Part shown: in pieces, positions 33,842 through 42,427 of the stretch
Position numbering within the stretch: position 1 is the first letter of the stretch
Layout of the letters: every line of letters starts with the position of its first letter
Assembly (NCBI RefSeq): GCF_900141995.1
Contig: NZ_FQZA01000004.1
Coordinates: forward strand, 124,001-188,000
Origin: Palleronia salina
GTDB taxonomy: Bacteria; Pseudomonadota; Alphaproteobacteria; Rhodobacterales; Rhodobacteraceae
DNA length: 64,000 nucleotides
Direction of reading: 5' to 3'
The notes under the pieces: generated by a model
What the model was told of the DNA's origin: nothing
Databases searched by the model: none
Seen by the model: the letters and a program-made list of their open reading frames with translations, nothing else
Program-made: the position numbers and the translations under genes

Positions 33842-34942
33842 ATGCGTGACCTCGATCATGTCGAGGACGTGGAAGAACAAGATGTTCTCGTCCTCAATAC
33901 AACCATGGCCTGCCCCCTCTCCTGCGATTTCTGCTGCTACGGCTGCAATCCCAACCGCAAGGAACGAATGCCGCTGGACCGCGCGCTCGACCTGATCGAC
34001 CAGGCAGCACGGATCCCGTCGATTTCGTCGGTGGGCTTCACCGGCGGCGAACCGTTGATGTTTCGCGACGATTTCGACGCCATGATCGCGCGGCTGAAGG
34101 TGCACGGTCTGCCTTTCACCGTCGCCACGGCCGGCCACTGGGCGGCCGACCCCGAGGCCGCGACGCAAACCGCCGACGCGATGGTCGATGCAGGTCTCAG
34201 GCGGATCAACTTCAGTTATGATGACGCCCATGCCGTCTTTATCCCGCGCGAGGCGATCATCAACGGGGCCAAGGCCGTGGCCCGGCATGGCGTGCCGGTC
34301 TACCTGGTCGGCACCTTCGCCCACCCGGATCGCAAGCTGGAAACGTTCCTGCCCGAACTGTGCGACGTGCCGAATGTGCGGATGTTTTCGAAGGTCATCG
34401 CCAAGGTCGGTCGTGGCAAGAAGGCCGAGGTCGACTACGGGCCCGAGCACCTGCGCAAGGTCGCGACGTGCTATCGGCGCATCCACCACGACATCGTCGT
34501 CTTCTGGGATGGCAAGACGTATCCCTGCTGCTCGACCTTCAACCGGGCGACCCAGGGGATCTGCGTCGGCAACGCCTTCGAGGAACCGCTGCGCGACATT
34601 CGCGACCGGATCGAGGCGTCTTTCCTCATCAGGACCCTCAAGCGCAAAGGGTTCGAGGAATTTCACGGCATTCTGGAAAAGCATGCCCCGGAATTGAATG
34701 CCGCCATCCCGCAATTTCGGGATTATCCGGGCGCGTGCAGTGCCTGCAACGCCATCTTCGCGAAACGCGACATGGCGAAACGGGTGAACGATTTTTTCAA
34801 CGACTTTGAAACCAAAAGCATTCTCGAATCTCTCGATCATCTCGAGAGAATCCTGGGCGACCGTAAAGCTGCCGCGGTCTTCCAGGAATTATCACATTTG
34901 TGCAGCACCCAAGAGGAGACTCACCATGCCCACGGCACGTGA
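33842..34942 (+). CDS. Radical SAM/SPASM protein, probable peptide-modifying enzyme
   Basis: A 366-residue radical SAM enzyme. The [4Fe-4S]-SAM site is the CX3CX2C motif at C24, C28 and C31 (two extra cysteines at 32 and 35), and GGEP is at residues 68-71. A SPASM-like region follows: YPCCSTFN with C229/C230, C241 in GICVGNAF, and C299/C302 in GACSACNAIF, so one or more auxiliary clusters are likely. Such proteins commonly modify ribosomally made peptides by forming carbon-carbon or thioether crosslinks, or by epimerisation. The 3' end overlaps a 73-residue open frame by 17 bases, the likely substrate. AAGGTGA is the ribosome binding site. The reaction is unknown. Confidence 0.85.
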   Translation: MRDLDHVEDVEEQDVLVLNTTMACPLSCDFCCYGCNPNRKERMPLDRALDLIDQAARIPSISSVGFTGGEPLMFRDDFDAMIARLKVHGLPFTVATAGHWAADPEAATQTADAMVDAGLRRINFSYDDAHAVFIPREAIINGAKAVARHGVPVYLVGTFAHPDRKLETFLPELCDVPNVRMFSKVIAKVGRGKKAEVDYGPEHLRKVATCYRRIHHDIVVFWDGKTYPCCSTFNRATQGICVGNAFEEPLRDIRDRIEASFLIRTLKRKGFEEFHGILEKHAPELNAAIPQFRDYPGACSACNAIFAKRDMAKRVNDFFNDFETKSILESLDHLERILGDRKAAAVFQELSHLCSTQEETHHAHGT

Positions 34943-35147
34943 CAAATTGAGAACCCGCCTGACCGAAAGCCCGGCGGCCCGCATCACTTTCATGAACAGC
35001 ATTCTGTCGACCATGCGCGAACAGGGCGTCGACGTGGACAGCGAGGCGGAACTGAAGGACCTCGGGCTGAACATGGACCTGACCGACGGCCACAAGTTCG
35101 TCGACGAGACGGTCGCGTCCACTTTCATCATCACGATCACCAAGTGA
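34926..35147 (+). CDS. Putative RiPP precursor peptide (73 aa)
   Basis: A small acidic-to-neutral protein with no family I recognise. It starts at ATG 34926, with GAGGAGA 8 bases upstream, inside the 3' end of the radical SAM gene. Residues 1-60 look like a helical leader (RDKLRTRLTESPAARITFMN, then EAELKDLGLNMDLTDGHKF). The end, STFIITITK (65-73), is hydrophobic with alternating beta-branched residues and would be the modified core. It has no Cys, Tyr or Trp; Phe is at 22, 58 and 67. Absence of Cys argues against sactipeptides and ranthipeptides. An epimerised or C-C crosslinked product is conceivable. Its role as precursor is inferred from size, coupling and position. Confidence 0.6.
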   Translation: MPTARDKLRTRLTESPAARITFMNSILSTMREQGVDVDSEAELKDLGLNMDLTDGHKFVDETVASTFIITITK

Positions 35148-35154
35148 CGCGGCC

Positions 35155-35607
35155 TTGACCGACAGCTTGTCGACCATATCCGAACCGTCCGACGACCAGC
35201 TTCCGCTGGTCGTCGAGATGGCGTTCGCCATGCGGGCCGAGCGGGGCGAGCCGGCCCCCGCCCTGACCGCCGGCGCGTTGCGGGACCGGCTGCACGGCGA
35301 TGACGCGCCGCGCCTGTTCTGTGCCGTCATCAATCCCGGGTCCACCGGCTACGTCTTGTTCCAGGACACGTTCGACCCGGCGTCTTTCCTGCCCGGCACC
35401 CATCTGTGCGACATCTACGTGCGACCCGAAGCCCGGCGGCACGGGCTGGGCCAGCGACTGCTGCAGCATGTGATCGACCACGCGCGCGCCCGTCGGCGGA
35501 ACTTCGTCTGGTGGGCGACGGCTTCGGATAACGGCCCTATGCTGGCATTGACCGAGGCGATGGGCGGTCGTCACGGCGAAATCCGGTCCTGCGCGATCGT
35601 GCTCTAA
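35155..35607 (+). CDS. GNAT family N-acetyltransferase
   Basis: A 150-residue GCN5-related acetyltransferase. The acetyl-CoA motif A is DIYVRPEARRHGLGQRLLQH (near residues 84-103), with R-R-x-G-L-G for pyrophosphate binding. The preceding strand TGYVLFQDTFD is also typical. The TTG at 35155 begins 7 bases after the putative precursor stop. No good ribosome binding site is seen, so translation may be coupled. Its place in the cassette suggests acetylation of the peptide (N-terminus or the C-terminal Lys), self-resistance, or an unrelated substrate. The family is clear, the role is a guess. Confidence 0.8.
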   Translation: MTDSLSTISEPSDDQLPLVVEMAFAMRAERGEPAPALTAGALRDRLHGDDAPRLFCAVINPGSTGYVLFQDTFDPASFLPGTHLCDIYVRPEARRHGLGQRLLQHVIDHARARRRNFVWWATASDNGPMLALTEAMGGRHGEIRSCAIVL

Positions 35608-35637
35608 CGTCCCTTGGGGCAAGCGGGGCGCTTTGCC

Positions 35638-36105
35638 CTAGCCCGAATCGCTGGTGACGCCGCGCCGGTCCTCGATCCAGCGGATCGCGACGAGGCCCAG
35701 CGCCAGCGCCAGCACGGCCGCCGCGATGCCCAGGAGGAAGCTGCCGGTCGCGTTGTCGACCTCGAGCACGATGAGCTTTCGCACCACCGCCAGCATGCCG
35801 ATCGTGATGACGGTGCGAAGCTGCCCGAAACCGTGGTCGCCCGACACCATCTGCCGGATCGAATGCGCGAGCTCCACCGCGATGACCGCGGCCAGGACCC
35901 GGTCGAACAAGGTCTGGAATTGCACGTAATCCAGCTCGGCATTCTCGGCCAGCGTGACGCCGATGACCGTGCGCAGGAACGAATACACCGCCAGCAGGAC
36001 GACCATCATCATGCCGACCAGGATGACGCCCGAGACCAGTCTCTCGAACCAGCCGTACGCCCGGAGGACGGGACTTCTGCTTTCATCGGCGTCGTTGTCG
36101 GCCAT
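35638..36105 (-). CDS. PsiE-like phosphate-starvation membrane protein
   Basis: A 155-residue inner-membrane protein with four hydrophobic helices (about residues 22-45, 65-85, 95-115 and 125-145). It resembles the PsiE (phosphate-starvation-inducible E) family: FERLVSGVILVGMMMVVLL at the start, an acidic loop, then QLRTVITIGMLAVVRKLIVL. Function is unknown even in E. coli. The start at ATG 36105 has GGGGAGAG upstream; an in-frame ATG at 36135 is possible. It is convergent with the radical SAM cassette and divergent from lysC. Confidence 0.7.
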   Translation of the reverse strand: MADNDADESRSPVLRAYGWFERLVSGVILVGMMMVVLLAVYSFLRTVIGVTLAENAELDYVQFQTLFDRVLAAVIAVELAHSIRQMVSGDHGFGQLRTVITIGMLAVVRKLIVLEVDNATGSFLLGIAAAVLALALGLVAIRWIEDRRGVTSDSG

Positions 36106-36224
36106 GGAGGTGTCGCTCTCCCCTTGGCAGGACACCTAGGGCGCGATGGCCCCGGGGCGAGCCGACGCTTGCGCCCGCCCTGCCCAAAACATACACACGC
36201 GCGGAATGTCAGGAAGGGGGCGCC

Positions 36225-37463
36225 ATGTCGGTGCTGGTGATGAAATTCGGCGGCACGTCGGTCGCGACGCTGGATCGGATCAAGCGCGCGGCCAAGCGCG
36301 TGGGGCGCGAGGTGGCGAACGGCCACGACGTGATCGTCATCGTCTCGGCCATGTCGGGCAAGACGAACGAGCTGGTGGGCTGGGTCGGCGAGACCTCGCC
36401 GCTGTTCGACGCGCGCGAATACGACGCCGTGGTCAGCTCGGGCGAGAACGTGACCGCGGGCCTCATGGCGCTGACCCTGCAGGAAATGGATATCCCCGCG
36501 CGCAGCTGGCAGGGCTGGCAGGTGCCGCTCAAGACCAACGGCGCCCATGGCGCGGCCCGGATCGAGGAGATCCCGACCGACAACCTGAACGCCAAGTTCG
36601 GCCAGGGCATGCGCGTGGCGGTGGTCGCGGGCTTCCAGGGGATCAGCCCCGAGGGCCGCATCACCACGCTGGGGCGCGGCGGCTCGGACACCACCGCCGT
36701 GGCCTTCGCCGCCGCCTTCGACGCGGTGCGCTGCGACATCTACACCGACGTGGACGGGGTCTATACCACCGACCCGCGGATCACGTCGAAGGCCCGCAAG
36801 CTCGACCGCATCGCCTTCGAGGAGATGCTGGAACTGGCGAGCCTGGGTGCCAAGGTACTGCAAACCCGCTCGGTCGAGCTGGCGATGCGCTACAAGGTCA
36901 AGCTCAGGGTGCTGAGCTCGTTCGACGAATACGATGAAACCGCCGGAACGCTGGTCTGCGAAGAGGACGAAGTCATGGAAAACAACGTGGTTGCCGGTGT
37001 CGCCTATTCCCGCGACGAGGCGAAGATGACGCTGATCAGCGTGGCCGACCGCCCCGGCATCGCCGCCGCGATCTTCGGACCGCTGGCCGAGGCCGGCGTG
37101 AACGTCGACATGATCGTGCAGAACATCAGCGAGGAAGGCCGCACCGACATGACCTTCTCGTGCCCCGTCGACCAGGTGAAGCGGGCCGAGCAGGCCATGG
37201 CCCAGGCCAAGGAACGGGGCGAGATCGCCTACCACGACCTGGTGGCCGACACCGAGGTCGCGAAGGTCTCGGTGGTGGGCATCGGCATGCGCAGCCACGC
37301 CGGTGTCGCCGCCCGCATGTTCAAGTCGCTGCGCGACGAGAACGTGAACATCAAGGTCATCACCACGTCCGAGATCAAGATCAGCGTCCTGATCGACCGG
37401 AAATACATGGAGCTGGCCGTGCAGGCGCTGCACGACACGTTCGAGCTGGAAAAGGCGGGCTGA
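36225..37463 (+). CDS. lysC: Aspartate kinase
   Basis: Phosphorylates aspartate as the first step to lysine, threonine and methionine. The 412-residue protein has the kinase start VLVMKFGGTSVAT (residues 3-15, catalytic Lys7), VSSGENVTAGLM, GFQGISPEGRITTLGRGGSD, and TDVDGVYTTDPR for ATP/Asp binding. Two C-terminal ACT domains (about 265-412) provide feedback inhibition. This is the lysine/threonine-sensitive, ask_mono type common in alphaproteobacteria. AGGAAGGGGG is a strong ribosome binding site. It is convergent with the cache-domain gene, 7 bases apart. Confidence 0.96.
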   Translation: MSVLVMKFGGTSVATLDRIKRAAKRVGREVANGHDVIVIVSAMSGKTNELVGWVGETSPLFDAREYDAVVSSGENVTAGLMALTLQEMDIPARSWQGWQVPLKTNGAHGAARIEEIPTDNLNAKFGQGMRVAVVAGFQGISPEGRITTLGRGGSDTTAVAFAAAFDAVRCDIYTDVDGVYTTDPRITSKARKLDRIAFEEMLELASLGAKVLQTRSVELAMRYKVKLRVLSSFDEYDETAGTLVCEEDEVMENNVVAGVAYSRDEAKMTLISVADRPGIAAAIFGPLAEAGVNVDMIVQNISEEGRTDMTFSCPVDQVKRAEQAMAQAKERGEIAYHDLVADTEVAKVSVVGIGMRSHAGVAARMFKSLRDENVNIKVITTSEIKISVLIDRKYMELAVQALHDTFELEKAG

Positions 37464-37470
37464 CGCGCCC

Positions 37471-38562
37471 CTAGCCGCGCAGCATCCGCCGCCCGAACAC
37501 GACCAGCACGAACACCGTCAGCGCGGCGGCGATCAGGCCGAGCGCGGCCGCGCGGCGCACGAGCCCCGAAAGCGGCCCGAGGATATCGGCCTCGGGCAGA
37601 TAGATCATCACCGTCCAGGGCGTCCGCTCGAGCGGCAGGCGCTGAACGGCGCCGCGCCAGGTCTCGCCGCCCGCCTGGAACCGCGCCAGGCGGATTTCGC
37701 CCGGGAAAAGGTCGTCGATGCCCCCCTCGATGCTGTCCGCGGCCCGCGCGAGGATGGGGTCATCCCCGTCCGCGAGGGTCGCCAGGCGCAGGCTATCGCC
37801 CTCGGCCGGGACAAGCAGTTCCGGATCGCGATGGGCGATGATCGTGCCATCCTGCGCCACGATCGCCGCCGCGCCCCGGGCGCTGATGTCCAGCGTCTCG
37901 AGGAAGGCCGACAGCGCGTCGATCTCGATATCCACGCCGACCACGCCCCGAAACTCGCCGTTGATGCCCCCCGTCACCGGCGCCGAGACGGTGATGCCGG
38001 GCCGGCGCGAGGTGAAGAAGACATAGGGCGCGGTCCAGGCCACGCCGTCCTGCCGCGCAGCTGCCACGTACCAGGGCCGTGTTCGCGGATCGTAGTCGTC
38101 GTCGGGGTCCGTCCGGGGGTTGCGGGGCACGAAGCGCGCGTCCACGCCGACCAGCGTCACCTCGCGGCCGGGCCGTGTCATGACCTGTTTCACGCTGAAG
38201 GGCGCCGTGGCGGGATCCTCGTCGCGTGACACGAAGGTGAAGCTGCCATCGGGCCGCCCCAGGTAAAGCCCCGAGAAGTCGCTGCGCGTTTGCAGGATCT
38301 CGAAGAAATACCGCGCCAGCCGGTCCCGGTCCGCGGTCGCCAGCACTTGCGAGCGCGCGAGCCTGCGCGTCAGCAGCGCCGCGTCGGCGGCCGGGGTCAG
38401 GAACTCGGTGGTGAACGCCGTGGTGTCACGGGCGATCCGCTGCGTCAGCCGGTCGGCATAGGTCAGGATGATCCCCTGCCCCGTGACATAGCTCAGCCCC
38501 AGTACGCCGAAGACGGCCGCCAGTTGCAGCAGCACCAGCAACGCAATTGCGCGTTTCATCAT
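37471..38562 (-). CDS. Membrane protein with periplasmic dCache sensor and no output domain
   Basis: A 363-residue protein with an N-terminal membrane helix (residues 5-30), a periplasmic double-Cache ligand-sensing domain (about 35-325; conserved LYLGRPDGSFTFVSR, DPRTRPWYVAA and GVVGVDIEIDALSAFLETL), and a second helix (about 337-357). It ends a few residues after it (FGRRMLRG). Proteins with this layout normally go on with HAMP and cyclase, kinase or methyl-accepting domains, and none is present. The neighbour is convergent lysC, so no detached output domain lies downstream. It may signal through a partner or be a truncated receptor. Confidence 0.8.
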   Translation of the reverse strand: MMKRAIALLVLLQLAAVFGVLGLSYVTGQGIILTYADRLTQRIARDTTAFTTEFLTPAADAALLTRRLARSQVLATADRDRLARYFFEILQTRSDFSGLYLGRPDGSFTFVSRDEDPATAPFSVKQVMTRPGREVTLVGVDARFVPRNPRTDPDDDYDPRTRPWYVAAARQDGVAWTAPYVFFTSRRPGITVSAPVTGGINGEFRGVVGVDIEIDALSAFLETLDISARGAAAIVAQDGTIIAHRDPELLVPAEGDSLRLATLADGDDPILARAADSIEGGIDDLFPGEIRLARFQAGGETWRGAVQRLPLERTPWTVMIYLPEADILGPLSGLVRRAAALGLIAAALTVFVLVVFGRRMLRG

Positions 38563-38684
38563 CGGACCACCCCTTCCGTTGCAACAGCATTGACCGCCAC
38601 GGCACGAATTACCAAGCCCCCCCTCCCCAAGGGGTGGCAGAGCCGCTATAGATACGCGGCAATTTCAGAAGAGATGCGGCTCCG

Positions 38685-40937
38685 ATGGCACAAACGACCG
38701 AAAGCGAAAGCCGCAAGCTGCTGGGCCGCCTTCGCGATGCCCTGGCCGAGGACAGCGCGGGCCAGGCGCGGCTTGACCGCATCGTTCAGTTGATCGCCGC
38801 CTCGATGGAGACCGAGGTCTGCTCGATCTACCTGTTCCGCGATGCCGACACGCTGGAATTGTGCGCGACCGAGGGCCTGAAGCCCGAGGCGGTTCACCAG
38901 ACCCGGATGCGGCTGGGCGAGGGGCTAGTGGGCCGTGTCGCGCGGCAAGCCAAGGCGATCAACACCGCCGACGCCCCCGCCACCAAGGGGTTCCGCTACA
39001 TGCCCGAAACGGGGGAAGAGGCGTATTCGTCCTTCCTCGGCATCCCGATCCAGCGGCTGGGCGAAACGCTGGGCGTGCTGGTCGTTCAGTCGCGCGAGGC
39101 GCGGCAATATTCCGACGACGAGGTCTACGCGCTGGAAGTCGTGGCCATGGTCCTGGCCGAGATGACCGAGCTGGGCGCCTTCACCGGCGAGGGTGCCGCG
39201 CTTTCGGCCCGCCACCAGCACCCCGTCATGATCCGTGGCGGCGTCGGGCAGGAAGGCACGGCCGAGGGCAACGTCTGGCTGCACGAGCCGCGCGTGGTCG
39301 TCACCAACCCCATCGCCGAGGACCCCGACCGCGAGACCGAGCGCCTGACCACCGCCGTGGAAGAGCTGCGCGCCAAGGTCGACGAGATGCTGACCGCGTC
39401 CGCCATGAGCGACAAGGAACAGCGCGCCGTGCTGGAAACCTATCGCATGTTCGCCCATTCGCGCGGCTGGATGCAGCGCATGTGCGAGGACATCAAGCTG
39501 GGCCTGTCGGCCGAAGCCGCGGTCGAGAAGGAACAATCCGCCGCCCGCGCCCGGCTGCAGAACGCGCCCGACGCCTACATGCGCGAACGCATGTCCGACC
39601 TCGACGACCTGTCGCGTCGGCTGCTGCGGATCCTGACGGGCCAGGGGCGCGAGACCGGGGCCGAGATGCCGCCGAAGCCCATCCTTGTGGCGCGGAACAT
39701 CGGCCCGGGCGAGCTTCTGGATTACGGGCGCAGCCTGCGCGGCATCGTGCTGGAGCAGGGATCGGTCGGCAGCCACGCCGCCGTGGTGGCCCGCGCGCTG
39801 GCGATCCCGCTGATCATCCGCGCCGATCACATCACGACCGAGGCGCTGAACGGCGACCCGATCCTTTTGGATGGCGAGCAGGGCATCGTGCACCTGCGCC
39901 CCGAAGACAACATCATGGCCGCTTTCCGCGACAAGATGGCGATGCAGGCCAAGGCGCAGGAACGCTATGCCGACCTGCGCGACAAGCCCGCGACGACGCT
40001 GTGCGGCGCCACGATTGGCCTGACGATGAACGCGGGGCTGATGGCCGACCTTCCCAGCCTCGAGAACTCGGGCGCCGAGGGGGTGGGCCTGTTCCGGACC
40101 GAGTTGCAGTTCCTCGCCCGCTCCAACGTGCCGCGCCGGGGCGATCTCGCCGCGCTCTATTCCCGCGTGCTGGACGCGGCGCACGGCAAGCCGGTGACGT
40201 TCCGAACGCTCGATATCGGGTCGGACAAGGTTCTGCCCTACATGAAGCGCCCCGAAGAGCCGAACCCGGCGCTGGGATGGCGGGCGATCCGGGTGGGGCT
40301 GGACAAGAAGGGCATCATGCGGATGCAGCTTCAGGCGCTGATCCGCGCCGCGAACGGCCGCCCGCTACGCGTGATGTTCCCATTTATCGCCCAGTTCGAC
40401 GAATTCCGCGAAGCGCGACAGCACTTGCTCGACGAGATCGAGCGCGAACGGAAGCTGGGCCACGTCCTGCCCGAACAGCTCGAGATCGGCGCCATGCTGG
40501 AAACCCCCAGCCTGGCCTTCGCACCGCGCCAGTTCTTCGAGATGGCCGATTTCATCTCGATCGGCGGCAACGACCTGAAGCAGTTCTTCTTCGCGGCCGA
40601 CCGCGAGAACGAACGCGTGCGCCGCCGCTATGACACGCTGAATGTCAGCTTCCTGACACTCATCGAAACCGTCGCGAACCGTTGCGCCGAGGCCGACACA
40701 CCCGTCAGCTTCTGTGGCGAGGATGCGGGCCGCCCGGTCGAGGCGCTGTGTTTCGCGGCCATGGGCCTGCGGTCGCTGTCGATGCGACCGGCCTCGATCG
40801 GACCGGTCAAGCACCTGCTGCGCCGCGTGGACCTGAACGAGGCGCGGGCCGTGATCGACGACGCCCGGGAGAGCGGCGCGCAGTCGGTCCGCCCTGCCGT
40901 GACCGAGTGGCTGAGCAAGGCGCTGGCCCAGGGCTGA
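38685..40937 (+). CDS. ptsP: PEP-protein phosphotransferase PtsP (EI-Ntr)
   Basis: First enzyme of the nitrogen phosphotransferase system, passing phosphate from PEP to NPr. The 750-residue protein starts with a GAF domain (about residues 20-165), then the EI N-terminal domain with the phosphorylated His364 in GSVGSHAAVVARALAIPLI. The PEP-binding TIM barrel follows: GVGLFRTELQFL, TFRTLDIGSDK, and VSFCGEDAGRP with the catalytic Cys. No NPr or EIIA genes are nearby. It is monocistronic and is followed by copy 3 of the 23-bp motif. Confidence 0.96.
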   Translation: MAQTTESESRKLLGRLRDALAEDSAGQARLDRIVQLIAASMETEVCSIYLFRDADTLELCATEGLKPEAVHQTRMRLGEGLVGRVARQAKAINTADAPATKGFRYMPETGEEAYSSFLGIPIQRLGETLGVLVVQSREARQYSDDEVYALEVVAMVLAEMTELGAFTGEGAALSARHQHPVMIRGGVGQEGTAEGNVWLHEPRVVVTNPIAEDPDRETERLTTAVEELRAKVDEMLTASAMSDKEQRAVLETYRMFAHSRGWMQRMCEDIKLGLSAEAAVEKEQSAARARLQNAPDAYMRERMSDLDDLSRRLLRILTGQGRETGAEMPPKPILVARNIGPGELLDYGRSLRGIVLEQGSVGSHAAVVARALAIPLIIRADHITTEALNGDPILLDGEQGIVHLRPEDNIMAAFRDKMAMQAKAQERYADLRDKPATTLCGATIGLTMNAGLMADLPSLENSGAEGVGLFRTELQFLARSNVPRRGDLAALYSRVLDAAHGKPVTFRTLDIGSDKVLPYMKRPEEPNPALGWRAIRVGLDKKGIMRMQLQALIRAANGRPLRVMFPFIAQFDEFREARQHLLDEIERERKLGHVLPEQLEIGAMLETPSLAFAPRQFFEMADFISIGGNDLKQFFFAADRENERVRRRYDTLNVSFLTLIETVANRCAEADTPVSFCGEDAGRPVEALCFAAMGLRSLSMRPASIGPVKHLLRRVDLNEARAVIDDARESGAQSVRPAVTEWLSKALAQG

Positions 40938-40981
40938 GCGCATGTGTCGTGGCGACGGGGCAAATGGCCAACGCCGGGCAA

Positions 40982-41004
40982 CAGGTATTTATGGAAAGAT
41001 GAAG
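40982..41004 (+). repeat. 23-bp intergenic motif, copy 3
   Basis: CAGGTATTT-ATGG-AAAGATGAAG on the + strand between the convergent ptsP and EcsC genes. It differs from copies 1 and 2 only at two positions in the centre (AT for GG). Confidence 0.75.
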
Positions 41005-41035
41005 CCGGTTCCCGGGCAAGGCCGCCCGACGGCCG

Positions 41036-41821
41036 TCAGACGATCATTCGCGGCGGATCGACCAGCAGGCGGAATTCGCGCAGCAGCACATCGACCGGGA
41101 CATCGGCATCGCGCGCCAGCGCCCGCAGCCCGAAATAGACCCGCGCCATGTCCTGGTAATAGCTGGTGAAGGCATAGTTCGTGGCGGCGCCCGCCACCGC
41201 GCCGATCACCGGGACGGTCTGCGCCGCCAGTTTCTGGCCCAGCACCAGCGCCAACCGCGGCGCGACGCGGGCGATGATGCCGTGGATCGCCGCGCCGGTC
41301 AGCGTCACGCGCGCCGAGAGGAACGCCATGTCGGTGCCGTCGTCGCGCGACAGCGGCCCCGCGGCCGAGAAGATCTGCAGGCAATGCGCCCGCACGGTGG
41401 GATCGTCGGTATCGAAGCCCAGATCGGCCGCGATACCCTGGATCGCGCGCAACAGCACCGTGGTCGTCACCGGCAGTTCGGCCAGCGCGGTGGGCAGCCC
41501 GCCCGCGCCCCCGGCCGCGCCCATGGCCGTGGTGGTCGCGGTATTCAGCCAGTCGGGCCTGTCGGATAGCCGCGTGCGCGACACGCTGGCCGCGTCGAAC
41601 GCGGTTTCCAGCGCGCGCTTGGTGGCCCGGTCCAGCTGACCGCGCACCGATTGCGGCAGCTTCTCGATCAGGTCCTCGGCCTGGCCGCCCACGAGGCTCA
41701 GCACCTGCATGCCCACGTTGTCGGCCGCCTTGAAGCGGCGCGCCAGCACGGCGAGCGCGGCCTCGGTCTCGGGCGACAGGGTGTCGGTCTGGGCGGGCGG
41801 CTTGCGGTCGGTCTGGTCCAT
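41036..41821 (-). CDS. EcsC family protein
   Basis: A 261-residue protein of the EcsC family, named for a B. subtilis gene of unclear function. The conserved middle contains AMGAAGGAGGLPTALAELPVTT and VLLRAIQGIAADLGFD (about residues 98-135), and the C-terminal half has VPVIGAVAGAATNYAFTSYYQDMA. Two Ala/Gly-rich stretches could insert in membranes. It is alone on the minus strand, 41 bases before (downstream of) a GNAT gene in the same direction. Function unknown. Confidence 0.82.
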   Translation of the reverse strand: MDQTDRKPPAQTDTLSPETEAALAVLARRFKAADNVGMQVLSLVGGQAEDLIEKLPQSVRGQLDRATKRALETAFDAASVSRTRLSDRPDWLNTATTTAMGAAGGAGGLPTALAELPVTTTVLLRAIQGIAADLGFDTDDPTVRAHCLQIFSAAGPLSRDDGTDMAFLSARVTLTGAAIHGIIARVAPRLALVLGQKLAAQTVPVIGAVAGAATNYAFTSYYQDMARVYFGLRALARDADVPVDVLLREFRLLVDPPRMIV

Positions 41822-41862
41822 CGCTGAAAGATGGGGGCAGAACGCGCCCGCGACAAGATGGC

Positions 41863-42390
41863 TCAGACCGGGCGGGTGACCGGACCGGTGACGCCTTCCC
41901 AGCCGCCCGGCACCAGGTCGCAGCCGAGCACCCGGTCGGGGTTGGTGGGGGGCGGCATCTCGACCCCGTCCAGCCGGTCGAAGCCGAACCGGCCGTAATA
42001 GGGCGCGTCGCCCACCAGCATCAGGCGAGAGGCCCCCATGGCGCGGGCCCGCGCGATGACCTCGCGGATCAGCTGCGCGCCGAGGCCCTCGCCCTGCCGG
42101 GTGGGGTGCACCGCCACGGGGCCCAGAAGCAGCGCGTCATGCGCGTCGCCCACGCGGACCGGCCAGACGCGGATGGCGCCGCCGAGGATCCCGCCCTCGT
42201 CGCGGATCACCAGGCACAGGGGCGCCACCGGCGGGACGCCGTCGCGCAGCCGATAGGACGACAGGGCCGTGCGCCCGGGCGCGAAGCTCAGGTCGAACAG
42301 CGCCTCGACCTCCCACACATCCGTTGGTTTTTCCTCGCTCAGACCGTGCAGTGGTTTCGCCCCATCTTCCCCGTGGGCAGCGCGTAGCAC
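41863..42390 (-). CDS. GNAT family N-acetyltransferase (YhbS-like)
   Basis: A 175-residue acetyltransferase. Motif A is LLGPVAVHPTRQGEGLGAQLIREVI (split: GPVAVHP then RQGEGLGAQL), typical of the YhbS-like subgroup, followed by SRLMLVGDAPYYGRFGFDR. The N-terminal ALFDLSFAPGRTALSSYRLRD is a pattern common in Rhodobacterales homologues. The start is uncertain: GTG 42390 is the first possible, and the true start may lie about 15-20 residues later. The substrate is unknown. It is divergent from the flavin reductase gene with 37 bases between. Confidence 0.8.
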   Translation of the reverse strand: MLRAAHGEDGAKPLHGLSEEKPTDVWEVEALFDLSFAPGRTALSSYRLRDGVPPVAPLCLVIRDEGGILGGAIRVWPVRVGDAHDALLLGPVAVHPTRQGEGLGAQLIREVIARARAMGASRLMLVGDAPYYGRFGFDRLDGVEMPPPTNPDRVLGCDLVPGGWEGVTGPVTRPV

Positions 42391-42427
42391 GGTGCTAAGT
42401 TCGGGGAAACAGCTTGAGAGGATCCCG

